A DNA stretch of 64,000 nt from Microbacterium oleivorans (GTDB lineage: Bacteria; Actinomycetota; Actinomycetes; Actinomycetales; Microbacteriaceae). This document shows, one piece after another, positions 25,408 to 33,748 of this stretch (its first letter is position 1; each line of letters begins with the position of its first letter). Below the pieces are notes generated by a model. That model was not told the origin of the DNA, ran no database searches, and saw only the letters and a program-made list of their open reading frames with translations. The stretch is taken from assembly GCF_023715745.1 (NCBI RefSeq), contig NZ_JAMBOV010000004.1, positions 62,001 to 126,000 of the forward strand, read 5' to 3'. The position numbers were made by a program, and so were the translations under genes.

Positions 25408-26814
25408 ATGGATCCCTCGGCCGCACCCGATCTGATCTCTCAGGCGCGCCACGCTCGTGTCGCCGTGGTGGGCGGGGGTGTCGCGGGTCTTGTCGCCGCG
25501 CTCGAGTGCGCGAAGCTCGGCATCCGGGTCACCCTCTTCGAGGCCGCCGACCGGCTCGGCGGGATCGTGGCCTCCGCCGAACTCGACGGTCGTCGGATCG
25601 ACGTCGCCGCCGACGGTTTCCGGGTGGCTCCCGGCGCCCTGAGCGAGCTCATCGACGAGCTCGGACTGACCGACGCCGTCGTCACGGCACGCGAGGCGGA
25701 GACGTGGGTGGCGGGCGGCCACGGGGTCGCGCCCCTCCCCGACGCGTCGATCCTCGGCATCCCCGCCAACCCCTTCGACGCGCGGGTCCGGCGCATCATC
25801 GGCTGGTCCGGCGCCTGGCGCGCCTACATCGACCGCCTGCGTCCGCCGCTGACGATCGGTGCGCAGCGCAACCTCGCTGCGCTCGTCGAGAGCCGGATGG
25901 GGTCGCGCGTGCTCGAGCGGATGGTCGCGCCGCTGACCTTCGGCATCCATGGCGTCCCGCCCGAGCAGGTCGACGTCGACCGCGCCGCCCGCGGGCTGAA
26001 TGCCGCCCTCACGCGCACCGGATCGCTGTCGGGTGCGGTGGCGCAGCAGTTGCCGGATGGGGATGCCGGTCCATCCCGGGCCACCCTCTACGGCGGCATG
26101 TCCGTGTTCATCGACGCGCTCGGGCAGCGCCTCAGCGAGCTCGAGGTCGACATCCGCACCGAGACGGAGGTCACGGGCGTGGAGCGGACGGCGGCGGGCT
26201 GGTCGCTGACGACCGCGGCCGAGGACGGTCTCGACGTCGACGCGGTGATCGTCGCGACGCCGGAGCGCCCTGCGCGCCGGCTGCTCGTACCGCACCTGCC
26301 CGGTCTTGAGGGGGGCATGCTCTCACCTGACGATGTCGACGTCGTCACCCTCGTACTCGACGCGCCCGCGCTCGATGCCCGACCGCGCGGACACGCCGTC
26401 TACGCGGTGCCCGGCACCGCCCCCGCGATCGCGGTCGTCCACGCGACCGCGACGTGGCCGCGCACAGAGGGCGACCCGCACGTCGTGCGGGTCACGACGG
26501 CGGCGAGCGATCTCCGCGACGGTGATGCGATCGCGGTGTCCACCGGAGCGGCCGCGCAACTTCTCGGTGTCGATCTCGGCACGGTACGCGGCACGCATCG
26601 CGCGCGCTGGCCGCGGTCGCTTCCCTCGTCGGCGCTGTCGCCCGAGCGTGACGAGCTCCGCCGAGCCGCTCGTCGGGACGACCGGCTCGGCGTCGTCGGC
26701 GCGTGGATCGACGGTACGGGGATCACTCGGGTCGTGGCTGATGCGAAAGACGAGGCGGAGCGCATCCGCTCGGCCCTGCTGTGGCACGCAGACGGCACCT
26801 CTGCACCGACCTGA
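25408..26814 (+). CDS. cgoX: HemY-type FAD oxidase, probable coproporphyrinogen III oxidase
   Basis: 468 residues. The N-terminal FAD-binding fold VAVVGGGVAGLVAALECAKLGIRVTLFEAADRLGGIVAS is followed by the amine-oxidase/PPO layout (MVAPLTFGIHGVPPEQVD, LYGGMSVFIDALGQRL, VDAVIVATPERPARRLL). Actinobacteria use this enzyme in the coproporphyrin branch of heme synthesis to oxidise coproporphyrinogen III. hemD lies 1.4 kb downstream, but chdC and cpfC are not in the window. ATG 25408 is chosen because GGGGGAGGA sits 8 bp before it; ATG 25399 overlaps that RBS. Confidence 0.8.
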   Translation: MDPSAAPDLISQARHARVAVVGGGVAGLVAALECAKLGIRVTLFEAADRLGGIVASAELDGRRIDVAADGFRVAPGALSELIDELGLTDAVVTAREAETWVAGGHGVAPLPDASILGIPANPFDARVRRIIGWSGAWRAYIDRLRPPLTIGAQRNLAALVESRMGSRVLERMVAPLTFGIHGVPPEQVDVDRAARGLNAALTRTGSLSGAVAQQLPDGDAGPSRATLYGGMSVFIDALGQRLSELEVDIRTETEVTGVERTAAGWSLTTAAEDGLDVDAVIVATPERPARRLLVPHLPGLEGGMLSPDDVDVVTLVLDAPALDARPRGHAVYAVPGTAPAIAVVHATATWPRTEGDPHVVRVTTAASDLRDGDAIAVSTGAAAQLLGVDLGTVRGTHRARWPRSLPSSALSPERDELRRAARRDDRLGVVGAWIDGTGITRVVADAKDEAERIRSALLWHADGTSAPT

Positions 26815-26902
26815 GCCGGCTGTCAAGGGTGGATGCCGCGAACGGAATGCGCCGTTACTCTGGGGTCTCGGCATCACATCGCCACGAACGTGAGGAATCG
26901 CC

Positions 26903-27319
26903 ATGAAGGGCAAGATCGGAATCGTCGTCGGACTCACCGCCGGCTACGTCCTCGGGGCCCGCGCGGGCCGTCAGCGCTACGAGCAGATCAAGGACGCCTA
27001 CCTGCGGGTCTACAACACCCCGGCCGTGCAGAAACAGGTCGACAAGGTGAGCGAATTCGGCAAGTCGGCGGCGTTCGCCCTGCCGAGCGTGCTCTGGAGC
27101 AGTGCCGTGAAGATCACCCGCGCCGCGACCACGAAGGGCACCCCGGGTGACAAGCTCGATTCCGCCCTCGACGCGTCGAAGGACGCCGCCGACGACGTGA
27201 AGGATGCCGCCGAGACGACCGCCGACGCCGTGTCGGGCTCGAGCACCTCGAAGAGTTCGACCGGGTCGGGCACCGCGAAGCGTTCGACCTCCACCAAGAA
27301 GAGCTCGTCCGCCTCATGA
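26903..27319 (+). CDS. YtxH-like membrane-associated protein
   Basis: 138 residues. A short N-terminal hydrophobic segment with a Gly-rich face (KIGIVVGLTAGYVLGARAGRQRYEQI) is typical of YtxH-like proteins, followed by an amphipathic helical region and a Ser/Thr/Lys-rich tail (about residues 108-138). It overlaps the next gene by 4 bp (ATGA), starting a three-gene set of small envelope proteins. Function is unknown, with stress-related roles suggested for relatives. RBS GAGGAA precedes the ATG. Confidence 0.75.
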   Translation: MKGKIGIVVGLTAGYVLGARAGRQRYEQIKDAYLRVYNTPAVQKQVDKVSEFGKSAAFALPSVLWSSAVKITRAATTKGTPGDKLDSALDASKDAADDVKDAAETTADAVSGSSTSKSSTGSGTAKRSTSTKKSSSAS

Positions 27320-27726
27320 GCACGCCCCGCGGATTCCGCGATCGGGGTGACGACAGCCTCCTCGGTCTGGTCGGTGAGCTTCCCGAGCTCGTCAAGAACC
27401 TCATCGTCGCCGAGATCAACGCCGCGAAGGCGTGGGCGACACGGACCGGGAAGGATGCCGGCGTCGTCGGCCTCTGGTTCGTCCTGGCCCTGTTCGTGCT
27501 GTTCTGGACCCTGCCCGCGATCGGTGCGTTCACCGTCATCGGGTTGTCCTCGTGGATGGCGCCCTGGCTTGCAGCACTGATCCTCGTCGTGCTCGGCCTG
27601 CTGCTGGTCGTCGTCTTCGCCCTGCTGGGCATGCTGCGCATCAAGCGGATGAAGAACCGAGAGAACCCCGCGAAGGCCCTGTCGACCGACGCCCGAATCG
27701 TGAAGGAAGTGGCCGATGAGTTCTGA
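27316..27726 (+). CDS. Phage holin family protein (Holin-X type)
   Basis: 136 residues. DDSLLGLVGELPELVKNLIVAEINAAKAW is the amphipathic N-terminal helix of the actinobacterial Holin-X family, followed by two membrane helices (VVGLWFVLALFVLFWTLPAIGAF, WLAALILVVLGLLLVVVFALLGML). Despite the name this family is chromosomal and not phage-linked. It is translationally coupled to both neighbours (ATGA upstream, 11-bp overlap downstream). The role is unknown, probably in the cell envelope. Confidence 0.82.
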   Translation: MSTPRGFRDRGDDSLLGLVGELPELVKNLIVAEINAAKAWATRTGKDAGVVGLWFVLALFVLFWTLPAIGAFTVIGLSSWMAPWLAALILVVLGLLLVVVFALLGMLRIKRMKNRENPAKALSTDARIVKEVADEF

Positions 27727-27982
27727 CGTCCCCCGCACTGCCGTCCCCCTCGGCATCTCGGACCCCGTCGAACGTGCTCGGGCGGAGCTGAAGGCTGCGC
27801 TCGCCGCCATCGAGGAGAAGGCCAACGTGCCCAAGCGGGCGGCGCGGGCCACCCGCCGCGCGCAGGTGTCGGCTCGCGAGTTCGCGGACCGCAACCCGAC
27901 CGGAGCCGTTGTCGCGGCCGTCGGTGCCGCCGCCGCCATCGGGCTCGTCGTCTGGGGTGCCGTCCGGCTCTACACGCGCTGA
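27716..27982 (+). CDS. DUF3618 domain-containing protein
   Basis: 88 residues: an amphipathic start with the DUF3618 pattern DPVERARAELKAALAAIEEKANVPKRA and a single C-terminal helix (TGAVVAAVGAAAAIGLVVWGAVRLY). It is the last of the coupled set YtxH-HolinX-DUF3618, a common actinobacterial trio whose job is unknown. The 184-bp gap after it (27983-28166) holds no gene and probably the hemD promoter. Confidence 0.82.
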   Translation: MSSDVPRTAVPLGISDPVERARAELKAALAAIEEKANVPKRAARATRRAQVSAREFADRNPTGAVVAAVGAAAAIGLVVWGAVRLYTR

Positions 27983-28166
27983 CCGACGCGAGGCACACCG
28001 GCGGACGAGTCACCGGTGACGACCCGGGGTATGCTCGGAACAGGCAGCGGCGAAGGCGCAGATGCTGCCGACGACAGGGTCCCGAACGTTCGCACGTCGT
28101 GCATCGTTCCGCTGAGCGTCGGCCGTCTCGCTCTGGGGCGGCCACCGCCTATACGAGAGTCGAACC

Positions 28167-28994
28167 ATGAACACACCTGCTGCGGCAGCACCGAAACCCC
28201 TCAAGGGGTGGCGTGTGCTCGTGCCTCGTGGGGGTCCGTGGGGCGACAGCGTGGCTGCCGCTCTGCGCACACAGGGGGCGACGCCGGTCATCGCACCGCT
28301 CATCAACTTCGCGCCGTCCGAGGACCCGACCGACCTCGAGTCGGCGCTCCAGGACCTCGCCGCGGGGGCTTTCGACTGGGTGACCCTCACGAGCTCGACG
28401 ACCGTCGACGTGCTCCACGCCTACCGGGCGGTCATCCCCCCCAGCACACGAGTCGCCGCCGTGGGTGAGACCACCGCGGCCGCTCTCGGCGCCGTGGGCT
28501 ACCGCGTCGACCTCGTCCCAGACGACGACAACTCCGCCGCCGGGATGGCCGCGCAGCTCATCGCACTCGAGCCGGAGCCGATGCGGGTCCTCACCCTCCG
28601 CAGTGAGCTCGCGAAGCCGGTGCTGACGCGTCTGCTCAACGAGGCGGGCCACGACGTCCGCAGCGTCGTCGCCTACCGCACCGTCGGCGTGCCCGTCACC
28701 GAGAAGGTCGCCACCGACGTCCGCTCCGGGCGCATCAACGCCATCCTCGTCACCAGTGGATCAGTCGCCGAGCAGGTCTACGAGCAGTTCCCCGACATCC
28801 CCTCCGGCACCGTGATCGCCGCCATCGGCCCGCGGACGGCGAAGGACGCCCGACGGGCCGGACTGGGCGTCAGCGTGATCGCGAAGGAGCAGACGGTCGC
28901 GGGCCTGATCGCCGCGGTGGCCCAGTTCCCCCTGCCGCACGCGATCGACGAGTTCGCCCCTCCGACCGGTTCTTTTCCCCGCATCCAGGGCTGA
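28167..28994 (+). CDS. hemD: Uroporphyrinogen-III synthase
   Basis: 275 residues with the two-lobed HemD layout: GWRVLVPRGGPWGDSVAAALRTQGATPVIAPLI, DWVTLTSSTTVDVL, AAVGETTAAALGAVGYRVDLVP, then VVAYRTVGVP, NAILVTSGSVAEQVYEQFP and AAIGPRTAKDARRAGL. The enzyme closes hydroxymethylbilane to uroporphyrinogen III with inversion of ring D. hemB, hemC, hemE and hemL are not in the window, so the pathway is split in this genome. It is monocistronic as far as can be seen. Confidence 0.93.
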   Translation: MNTPAAAAPKPLKGWRVLVPRGGPWGDSVAAALRTQGATPVIAPLINFAPSEDPTDLESALQDLAAGAFDWVTLTSSTTVDVLHAYRAVIPPSTRVAAVGETTAAALGAVGYRVDLVPDDDNSAAGMAAQLIALEPEPMRVLTLRSELAKPVLTRLLNEAGHDVRSVVAYRTVGVPVTEKVATDVRSGRINAILVTSGSVAEQVYEQFPDIPSGTVIAAIGPRTAKDARRAGLGVSVIAKEQTVAGLIAAVAQFPLPHAIDEFAPPTGSFPRIQG

Positions 28995-29066
28995 CGTCCG
29001 TGGTCGAGACCGGATCGTTGCGCGGGCGGCATCCGTCGCGCATGACGTGTTTGGCAGACTGATCCC

Positions 29067-29543
29067 ATGGTGACGCTGCTGCTCGATTCGTCGCGACTGG
29101 AGGTCGCCCTCTCGGCCACCGAGCGCGCCCTGTCGTTCCGCAAGGAGGCTGTCCGCGTGGAGCGGACGCACATCACGAAGGTGCAGCTCGTCGACGACCC
29201 GTGGACGTGGCTGCGCGGCGTTCCGACACCCGGCACCGTCATCCCGCGGACCGTCGCGATGGGGCGGTGGCGTTCCGCCGGCGGCGACGATTTCGTCCTC
29301 GTCCGGCGGCGGCGACCGTCGGTCGTGATCGACCTCGAGGGGGACCCCGAGTTCCAGCGGCTCGTCATCACGACGCGCCACGGCCTGGCGCTCGTCCAAG
29401 CGCTGCGTCTCGAAGCCGAGGAGGAGCCCGTCGACGTCGTCGAGCTCGTGACGACCGAGATCCCTGTGCAGCGGCCGGATGCCGAGACCGCCGCACCTTC
29501 GCGGGCGCCGCGACGGCGGGCGCCGCGACCCGCGCAGGCCTGA
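29067..29543 (+). CDS. Hypothetical protein with PH-like beta-rich region
   Basis: 158 residues. The first 115 are beta-rich (LLLDSSRLEVALSATERALSFRKEAVRVERTHITKVQLVDDPWTWLRG, VLVRRRRPSVVIDLEGDPEFQRLVITT), reminiscent of bacterial PH-like domains, though I cannot confirm the family. The tail is Pro/Arg/Ala-rich. No signal peptide or membrane helix. A CAGACT hexamer lies six bases before the ATG. Function is unknown, and the neighbours (hemD, acyl-CoA hydrolase) do not suggest one. Confidence 0.65.
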   Translation: MVTLLLDSSRLEVALSATERALSFRKEAVRVERTHITKVQLVDDPWTWLRGVPTPGTVIPRTVAMGRWRSAGGDDFVLVRRRRPSVVIDLEGDPEFQRLVITTRHGLALVQALRLEAEEEPVDVVELVTTEIPVQRPDAETAAPSRAPRRRAPRPAQA

Positions 29544-29588
29544 CGGCGCACGGCTCGCGCCGAGGATCGGGCCGGTAACGTTGCCGGG

Positions 29589-30650
29589 GTGAGTGAACCC
29601 GCGGCATCCCGTCTGCTCGTCCGTGCGGAGGGGAGCGTCGGACGCATCACGCTCAACCGGCCCGGGGCGATCAACGCCGTCGACCACGGAATGATCCGTG
29701 GGATCGCCGAGGCGCTCGACGCGTGGGAGCATCACCCGGACATCCGTCTCGTGCTGCTCGACGGTGCCGGTGACCGTGGGTTCTGTGCCGGCGGCGACGT
29801 GCGGGCGCTGCGCGAGCAGATCCTCGCGGGCGACGCCGAGGCCGCGATGGGCTTCTTCCGCGACGAGTACGCGCTGAACGCGAGGATCGCCGAGTACCCG
29901 AAGCAGGTCGTCGCCTTCGCCGACGGCGTCACGATGGGCGGCGGCATCGGGCTGGCGGGCCACGCCGCCGTGCGGATCGTCACCGAACGATCGCGCCTCG
30001 CCATGCCCGAGACCCGCATCGGCTTCACCCCTGACGTGGGCGGCTCGTGGCTGCTCGCCCACGCCCCCGGCCGCCTGGGCGAGTACCTCGCTCTCACCGG
30101 CGGGACGATGGATGCCGCCGACGCGATCCACGCCGGATTCGCCGACCACTTCGTGCCCGCCGACCGCCTCGACGACGTGCGCCACGCGCTCGTGACGCGG
30201 GCCGACCCCGACACGCCCACCGAGATCGCGATGCTCTTCGACGAGACTCCCGAACAGTCCCGCCTCGCGGCGTCGCAGGACTGGATCGACGACGCGTTCG
30301 CCGCCGACACCGTCGCGGGCATCATCGCGCGTCTGCGCGACCGGCCCGAATCGGATGCCGCGGCCACCGCGGACCTGCTCGAGACCCAGGCCCCCACGGC
30401 GCTCACGGTCACGCTCGCCGCCGTGCGTTCGGCGCGGACCCTGCCAGGGCTGCGCGCCGCGCTGGCGCAGGAGTACGCGCTCGTCGAGTGGTTCGGACGG
30501 ACCCAGCCCGATCTCGTCGAGGGCATCCGCGCTCAACTCGTCGACAAGGACCGCACGCCGCGCTGGCAGCCCGGCCGTCTCGAGGACGTCCCCGCCGACC
30601 TTGCCCACACGGCGCTCGCGTTCCGCCCGAGCGCCCCACTCTGGAGCTGA
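29589..30650 (+). CDS. 3-hydroxyisobutyryl-CoA hydrolase (crotonase superfamily)
   Basis: 353 residues, longer than a simple enoyl-CoA hydratase and matching HIBCH. Oxyanion-hole blocks are GFCAGGDVRALREQ and DGVTMGGGIGLAGHA, followed by AMPETRIGFTPDVGGSWLL, the HIBCH signature with catalytic Glu. The C-terminal extension (ETQAPTALTVTLAAVR, QEYALVEWF) is typical of the group. It releases CoA from 3-hydroxyisobutyryl-CoA in valine breakdown. GTG start. TAACGT lies seven bases upstream. The next gene begins 1 bp after its stop. Confidence 0.87.
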   Translation: MSEPAASRLLVRAEGSVGRITLNRPGAINAVDHGMIRGIAEALDAWEHHPDIRLVLLDGAGDRGFCAGGDVRALREQILAGDAEAAMGFFRDEYALNARIAEYPKQVVAFADGVTMGGGIGLAGHAAVRIVTERSRLAMPETRIGFTPDVGGSWLLAHAPGRLGEYLALTGGTMDAADAIHAGFADHFVPADRLDDVRHALVTRADPDTPTEIAMLFDETPEQSRLAASQDWIDDAFAADTVAGIIARLRDRPESDAAATADLLETQAPTALTVTLAAVRSARTLPGLRAALAQEYALVEWFGRTQPDLVEGIRAQLVDKDRTPRWQPGRLEDVPADLAHTALAFRPSAPLWS

Positions 30651-30651
30651 C

Positions 30652-31584
30652 GTGTTCGACAGCCCTCTGTCCGCCTCCGCATACGAGGTCCTCGGCGTGG
30701 CCGCGGACGCGAGCGAGGACGACCTCCGCAAGGCGTACCGCCTGCGTCTGCGTCAGACGCACCCCGACACCGGCGGGGACGCCGCGCAGTTCGTGCAGGT
30801 GCAGCGCGCCTGGGAGCTCGTCGGGACGGCCGACGCGCGGTCCGCCTACGACCGGGGGCACGGGTTCGGGCAGGCGGTGTCCTACGGTCCCGACACGCAG
30901 GCCCCGATGTGGCGTCCTCAGACGCGGAAGGCCGACACCCGCCCGCGCGCCCGGTCGTTCGGCCAGCCGGGCGGCTGGCGCCGCGAGCGCTACCTCGATC
31001 TCATCCGCGAGTGGGCCGGCCGCGGCGTCGACCTTGCGGACCCGTACGACCCCGCTCTGGTCCGCAGTGCCCCGCACGAGGTGCGGCGCCTGCTCGCCGA
31101 CGCGCTCGCCGAGGAGGCGACGGCACGGATCGTCGCCGAGCTCGGCATGGGCTACACCGTCTGGCACGACGTCGCCGCGGATCGGCGGGACCCGGACGTC
31201 AAGCTCGATCACATCGTGCTGGGCCCGAGCGGGCTCTACGCCGTGCTGTCCGAGGACTTCGGCGCGCCGGTGCGCAGCCGGCGCGGCGAGCTGGAGGGCG
31301 ACACCGTCGTGGGGGCACCGGTCGCACAGCTCGTGCTCGCGGCGCGTGCGCTCGGCCGCGCGGCGAAGGTGCGCTTCAGCGCGGCTCTCGTCGTGCTGCC
31401 GGACGACGACGTCGCGACCGCAGTGGAGGAGCTCGGAAAGGTGAAGGGGCTGCCCGTCGCCGTCGTCGCGCGGAGCGTCCTCGCGACCGTGCTGCGCCGC
31501 GGTGTCAGCGGCGCCCGCGACATCGGCGGCAACGAGCTCTTCGACGTGCGGACGCGGCTGCAGCAGACGGTCCGCTTCGCCTGA
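30652..31584 (+). CDS. J-domain protein with NERD-like C-terminal domain
   Basis: 310 residues in two parts. Residues 8-70 are a J domain (AYEVLGVAADASEDDLRKAYRLRLRQTHPDTGGD, HPD at 37-39, DARSAYD), which would stimulate an Hsp70. After a Pro/Arg-rich linker, residues 155-240 hold a NERD-like fold (VKLDHIVLGPSGLYAVLSEDFG), related to nuclease-like domains. Glycine-rich and zinc domains of DnaJ are absent. GTG 30652 starts 1 bp after the previous stop, so the two genes are probably cotranscribed. Confidence 0.78.
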   Translation: MFDSPLSASAYEVLGVAADASEDDLRKAYRLRLRQTHPDTGGDAAQFVQVQRAWELVGTADARSAYDRGHGFGQAVSYGPDTQAPMWRPQTRKADTRPRARSFGQPGGWRRERYLDLIREWAGRGVDLADPYDPALVRSAPHEVRRLLADALAEEATARIVAELGMGYTVWHDVAADRRDPDVKLDHIVLGPSGLYAVLSEDFGAPVRSRRGELEGDTVVGAPVAQLVLAARALGRAAKVRFSAALVVLPDDDVATAVEELGKVKGLPVAVVARSVLATVLRRGVSGARDIGGNELFDVRTRLQQTVRFA

Positions 31585-31587
31585 GTC

Positions 31588-32973
31588 TCAGTCGCCCGCG
31601 CCGACGAGCTCCATCGGGTGGGTGAGTCGCCACCACGGGTCGGGGCCGGAGATCGCCGATGTCACGCTCACCGGCACGTCGACCTCGTCTGCGGGGCCGG
31701 CGAGGGTGATCGTTCCGGCATCCGCTCCGGCTGCGGCATCCGCGTCGATGTCGAAGGCGGGTTCAGCCGTGGCCGTCGCGCCGTTCCACAGATGAAGCTC
31801 GGCGTCCTCGTCGGTGACGACCGTGGTCGTCGCACCCCAGGCCGTGGTGACCTCGCCGACGACGGTCCCCGCCGGAAGGGTCGTCGTGACGGATGCCTCC
31901 TGAGCGACGGCGTCGAGCAGGGCCTCGGTCTCGTCGACGCGAGCTGCATCGGTCGGTGCCTCGGCGACGGACGCGAACAGCGTCGTGGGGCCGCCGCCCA
32001 GGTCCAGCGACCGTGCGGCGACGAGGTTGTAGGAGCCTGCGTAGCTGCCGGTCTTCAGGCCGATCACGCCGTCGGTGCCGAGGAGGGCGTTCGTGTTCTC
32101 GAACTCTCCGGCGCCGGGGAGCTCCGCGGACTCCGTGGCGACGATCTCCGCGATGACGGGGTTCGCCATGGCCTTCTCCGCGAGGGCGACCATGGCCGCC
32201 GGCGTCGCGACGTTGCCGCGGTCGTAGCCCGAGGCATCCGTCACCGTGATCCCGTCGAGCTCGTTCTCGGCGAGCCACGCGTTCGCGGCGGTCACGTAGT
32301 CCTGGACGGATCCGAAGGCATCGGTGGCGAGGCGGTCGGCGTAGTTGCTGGCCGACGCGATGAGCATGCCCTGAAGTATCTGGTACTCGGTCAGCGACCC
32401 GTCGTCGGGAACGTTGAGGGCGGACTGGTTCTGCGCGACGTATCGCCAGTACTCCTCACGATCGGAGTAGGTGAACTCGTATTCGGGTCCCTGCTCGCCT
32501 GCCGCGAGGGGTGCCTGGTCCAGGATCACGAGCGCGGTCACCAGCTTGGTCGTGCTGGCCATCTGCGCGGGTGTCGTGGACGAGGCCGCGGGAGCGAATC
32601 CGGCGACGCCCACGGCGGACTCGGCGTCGGTCGGCCACGCGATCGCGGACGGCGCGCCGGTCAGGGCGGCGGCATCGGTCGCGCTCGCCGCAGGGGTCAC
32701 GTTGTTGAGCGGCCAGAGCAGCATCGCGGTCGTGTAGGCCGTCGCGACCGCGAGGACGGCGAGGGCGGGGATGCCGAAGACCGCCAGGGGGATGCCGCGA
32801 CGCCGGCCCGCGGGGGGCAGCAGGTCGTAGGAGGCCGGCCGCGGCTGGGCGGCGCTCACCGGACGCCCCTCGTCATCGACCCAGCCGAGCGCCGTGTGGT
32901 CGGCGGAGGGGGAGGCAGGCTTCGCGTCGCGCCGTCGCCGGCGGATTCGGGGATCAGCGTCGTCCACGGTCAC
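31588..32973 (-). CDS. D-alanyl-D-alanine carboxypeptidase, S11 family
   Basis: 461 residues: a charged cytoplasmic start, a membrane anchor at 61-87, then the penicillin-binding domain. The SxxK motif is STTK (Ser140, Lys143) and KTG is at 307-309. The SxN motif is unusual, reading Ser207-Ala-Ser209-Asn210 in IASASNYAD, where Ser replaces the usual Asn at the third position. The rest, including TASGYDRGN-like VTDASGYDRGNVATPAAM, is standard. It trims or remodels peptidoglycan stem peptides outside the membrane. GTG start with a TACCGT hexamer six bases upstream. Confidence 0.88.
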   Translation of the reverse strand: MTVDDADPRIRRRRRDAKPASPSADHTALGWVDDEGRPVSAAQPRPASYDLLPPAGRRRGIPLAVFGIPALAVLAVATAYTTAMLLWPLNNVTPAASATDAAALTGAPSAIAWPTDAESAVGVAGFAPAASSTTPAQMASTTKLVTALVILDQAPLAAGEQGPEYEFTYSDREEYWRYVAQNQSALNVPDDGSLTEYQILQGMLIASASNYADRLATDAFGSVQDYVTAANAWLAENELDGITVTDASGYDRGNVATPAAMVALAEKAMANPVIAEIVATESAELPGAGEFENTNALLGTDGVIGLKTGSYAGSYNLVAARSLDLGGGPTTLFASVAEAPTDAARVDETEALLDAVAQEASVTTTLPAGTVVGEVTTAWGATTTVVTDEDAELHLWNGATATAEPAFDIDADAAAGADAGTITLAGPADEVDVPVSVTSAISGPDPWWRLTHPMELVGAGD

Positions 32974-32979
32974 CGGACC

Positions 32980-32985
32980 ACGGTA
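32980..32985 (-). promoter_or_regulatory. -10 element of leaderless carboxypeptidase gene
   Basis: Minus-strand TACCGT, then GGTCCG, then GTG 32973. Confidence 0.55.
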
Positions 32986-33003
32986 GCGCGGTCTGCCTGT
33001 GGC

Positions 33004-33009
33004 TATACT
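33004..33009 (+). promoter_or_regulatory. -10 element ahead of the TPP riboswitch
   Basis: TATACT, about 10 bp before the riboswitch, is a near-consensus -10. It would start the ykoEDC leader RNA near 33016. No good -35 is seen. Confidence 0.5.
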
Positions 33010-33018
33010 CGACGCACA

Positions 33019-33107
33019 ACCACGGGAGTCCGGTGAGCCGGGCTGAGAGGAAGCGATCCACGCTTCGACCGTCGAACCTGATCCGGATCATGCCGGCGCA
33101 GGGAGGA
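33019..33107 (+). ncRNA. TPP riboswitch (THI element)
   Basis: All conserved parts are present in order: ACGGGAGTCC, the CTGAGAGGAAGCG box (P2/J3-2), the CGCTTCGACCGTCGAACCTGATCCGG region with the pyrophosphate-sensing AACCTGATC, and a closing GCGCAGGGAG that pairs with the 5' end. The GGAGGAGA ribosome binding site of ykoE lies within or next to the last stem, so thiamine pyrophosphate binding probably blocks translation initiation. It controls the thiamine-precursor transporter that follows. Confidence 0.95.
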
Positions 33108-33112
33108 GAGAA

Positions 33113-33745
33113 ATGCACGCTGTCGCGTCCACATCCGAGACCCGCACCACCTCATCGCCGGGCCGCTTCCGCTGGCGGGTCATCGACATCGTCGTGGCCT
33201 CCGTCCTCGGCGTCGCATCGGGTCTCATCTTCCTGTTGTGGAACATCGGCTACCTCGGCCCGAAGACACTCCTCGAGCCGCTCCTGCCCGGTCTGCAGGG
33301 CCTGCTCGACGGACCGTGGCTGTTCGCCGGGGTCCTCGGCGCCCTGATCATCCGCAAGCCCGGTGCCGCCGTCTACACCGAGACCCTGGCGGCCGTCGTG
33401 TCGGCCCTCGTGGGGAACAGCTGGGGCGGCTTCCTGACCATCGAGGCGGGACTCGTGCAGGGACTCGGTGCAGAGTTGATCGTGCTCCTCTTCCTCTACC
33501 GGCGGTTCACCCTGCCCGTCGCGGTCCTCGCCGGTGCGGGCGCGGCGCTCGCCGGCGGCATCAACAACCTCATCCTCTGGTACGCGGGCGCGGACGTCGC
33601 CTTCACGGGTGTCTACCTCGTCTCCACCGTTCTCTCGGGGGCCGTCATCGCAGGCGCGCTCTCGTGGTTCCTGGCTCGCGGGCTCGCCGCCACGGGTGCG
33701 CTCGACCGATTCGCCATCGGACGCGAAGCGCGCAGTCGTGTCTGA
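33113..33745 (+). CDS. ykoE: ECF transporter substrate-binding (S) component for thiamine precursor
   Basis: 210 residues with five or six hydrophobic helices. WRVIDIVVASVLGVASGLIFLLWN near the start is the YkoE signature, followed by GLQGLLDGPWLFAGVLGALIIRKPGAA and ETLAAVVSALVGNSWGG. It binds hydroxymethylpyrimidine or thiamine and hands it to the ATPase and T components encoded next. The TPP riboswitch just upstream confirms the thiamine link. Start ATG 33113 follows GGAGGAGA by 3-4 bp. Confidence 0.93.
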   Translation: MHAVASTSETRTTSSPGRFRWRVIDIVVASVLGVASGLIFLLWNIGYLGPKTLLEPLLPGLQGLLDGPWLFAGVLGALIIRKPGAAVYTETLAAVVSALVGNSWGGFLTIEAGLVQGLGAELIVLLFLYRRFTLPVAVLAGAGAALAGGINNLILWYAGADVAFTGVYLVSTVLSGAVIAGALSWFLARGLAATGALDRFAIGREARSRV

Positions 33746-33748
33746 CGC

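Noticed and set aside
27316-27726. Prophage remnant because of the holin annotation
   Set aside because: Holin-X proteins are chromosomal in actinobacteria, and no other phage gene is near.
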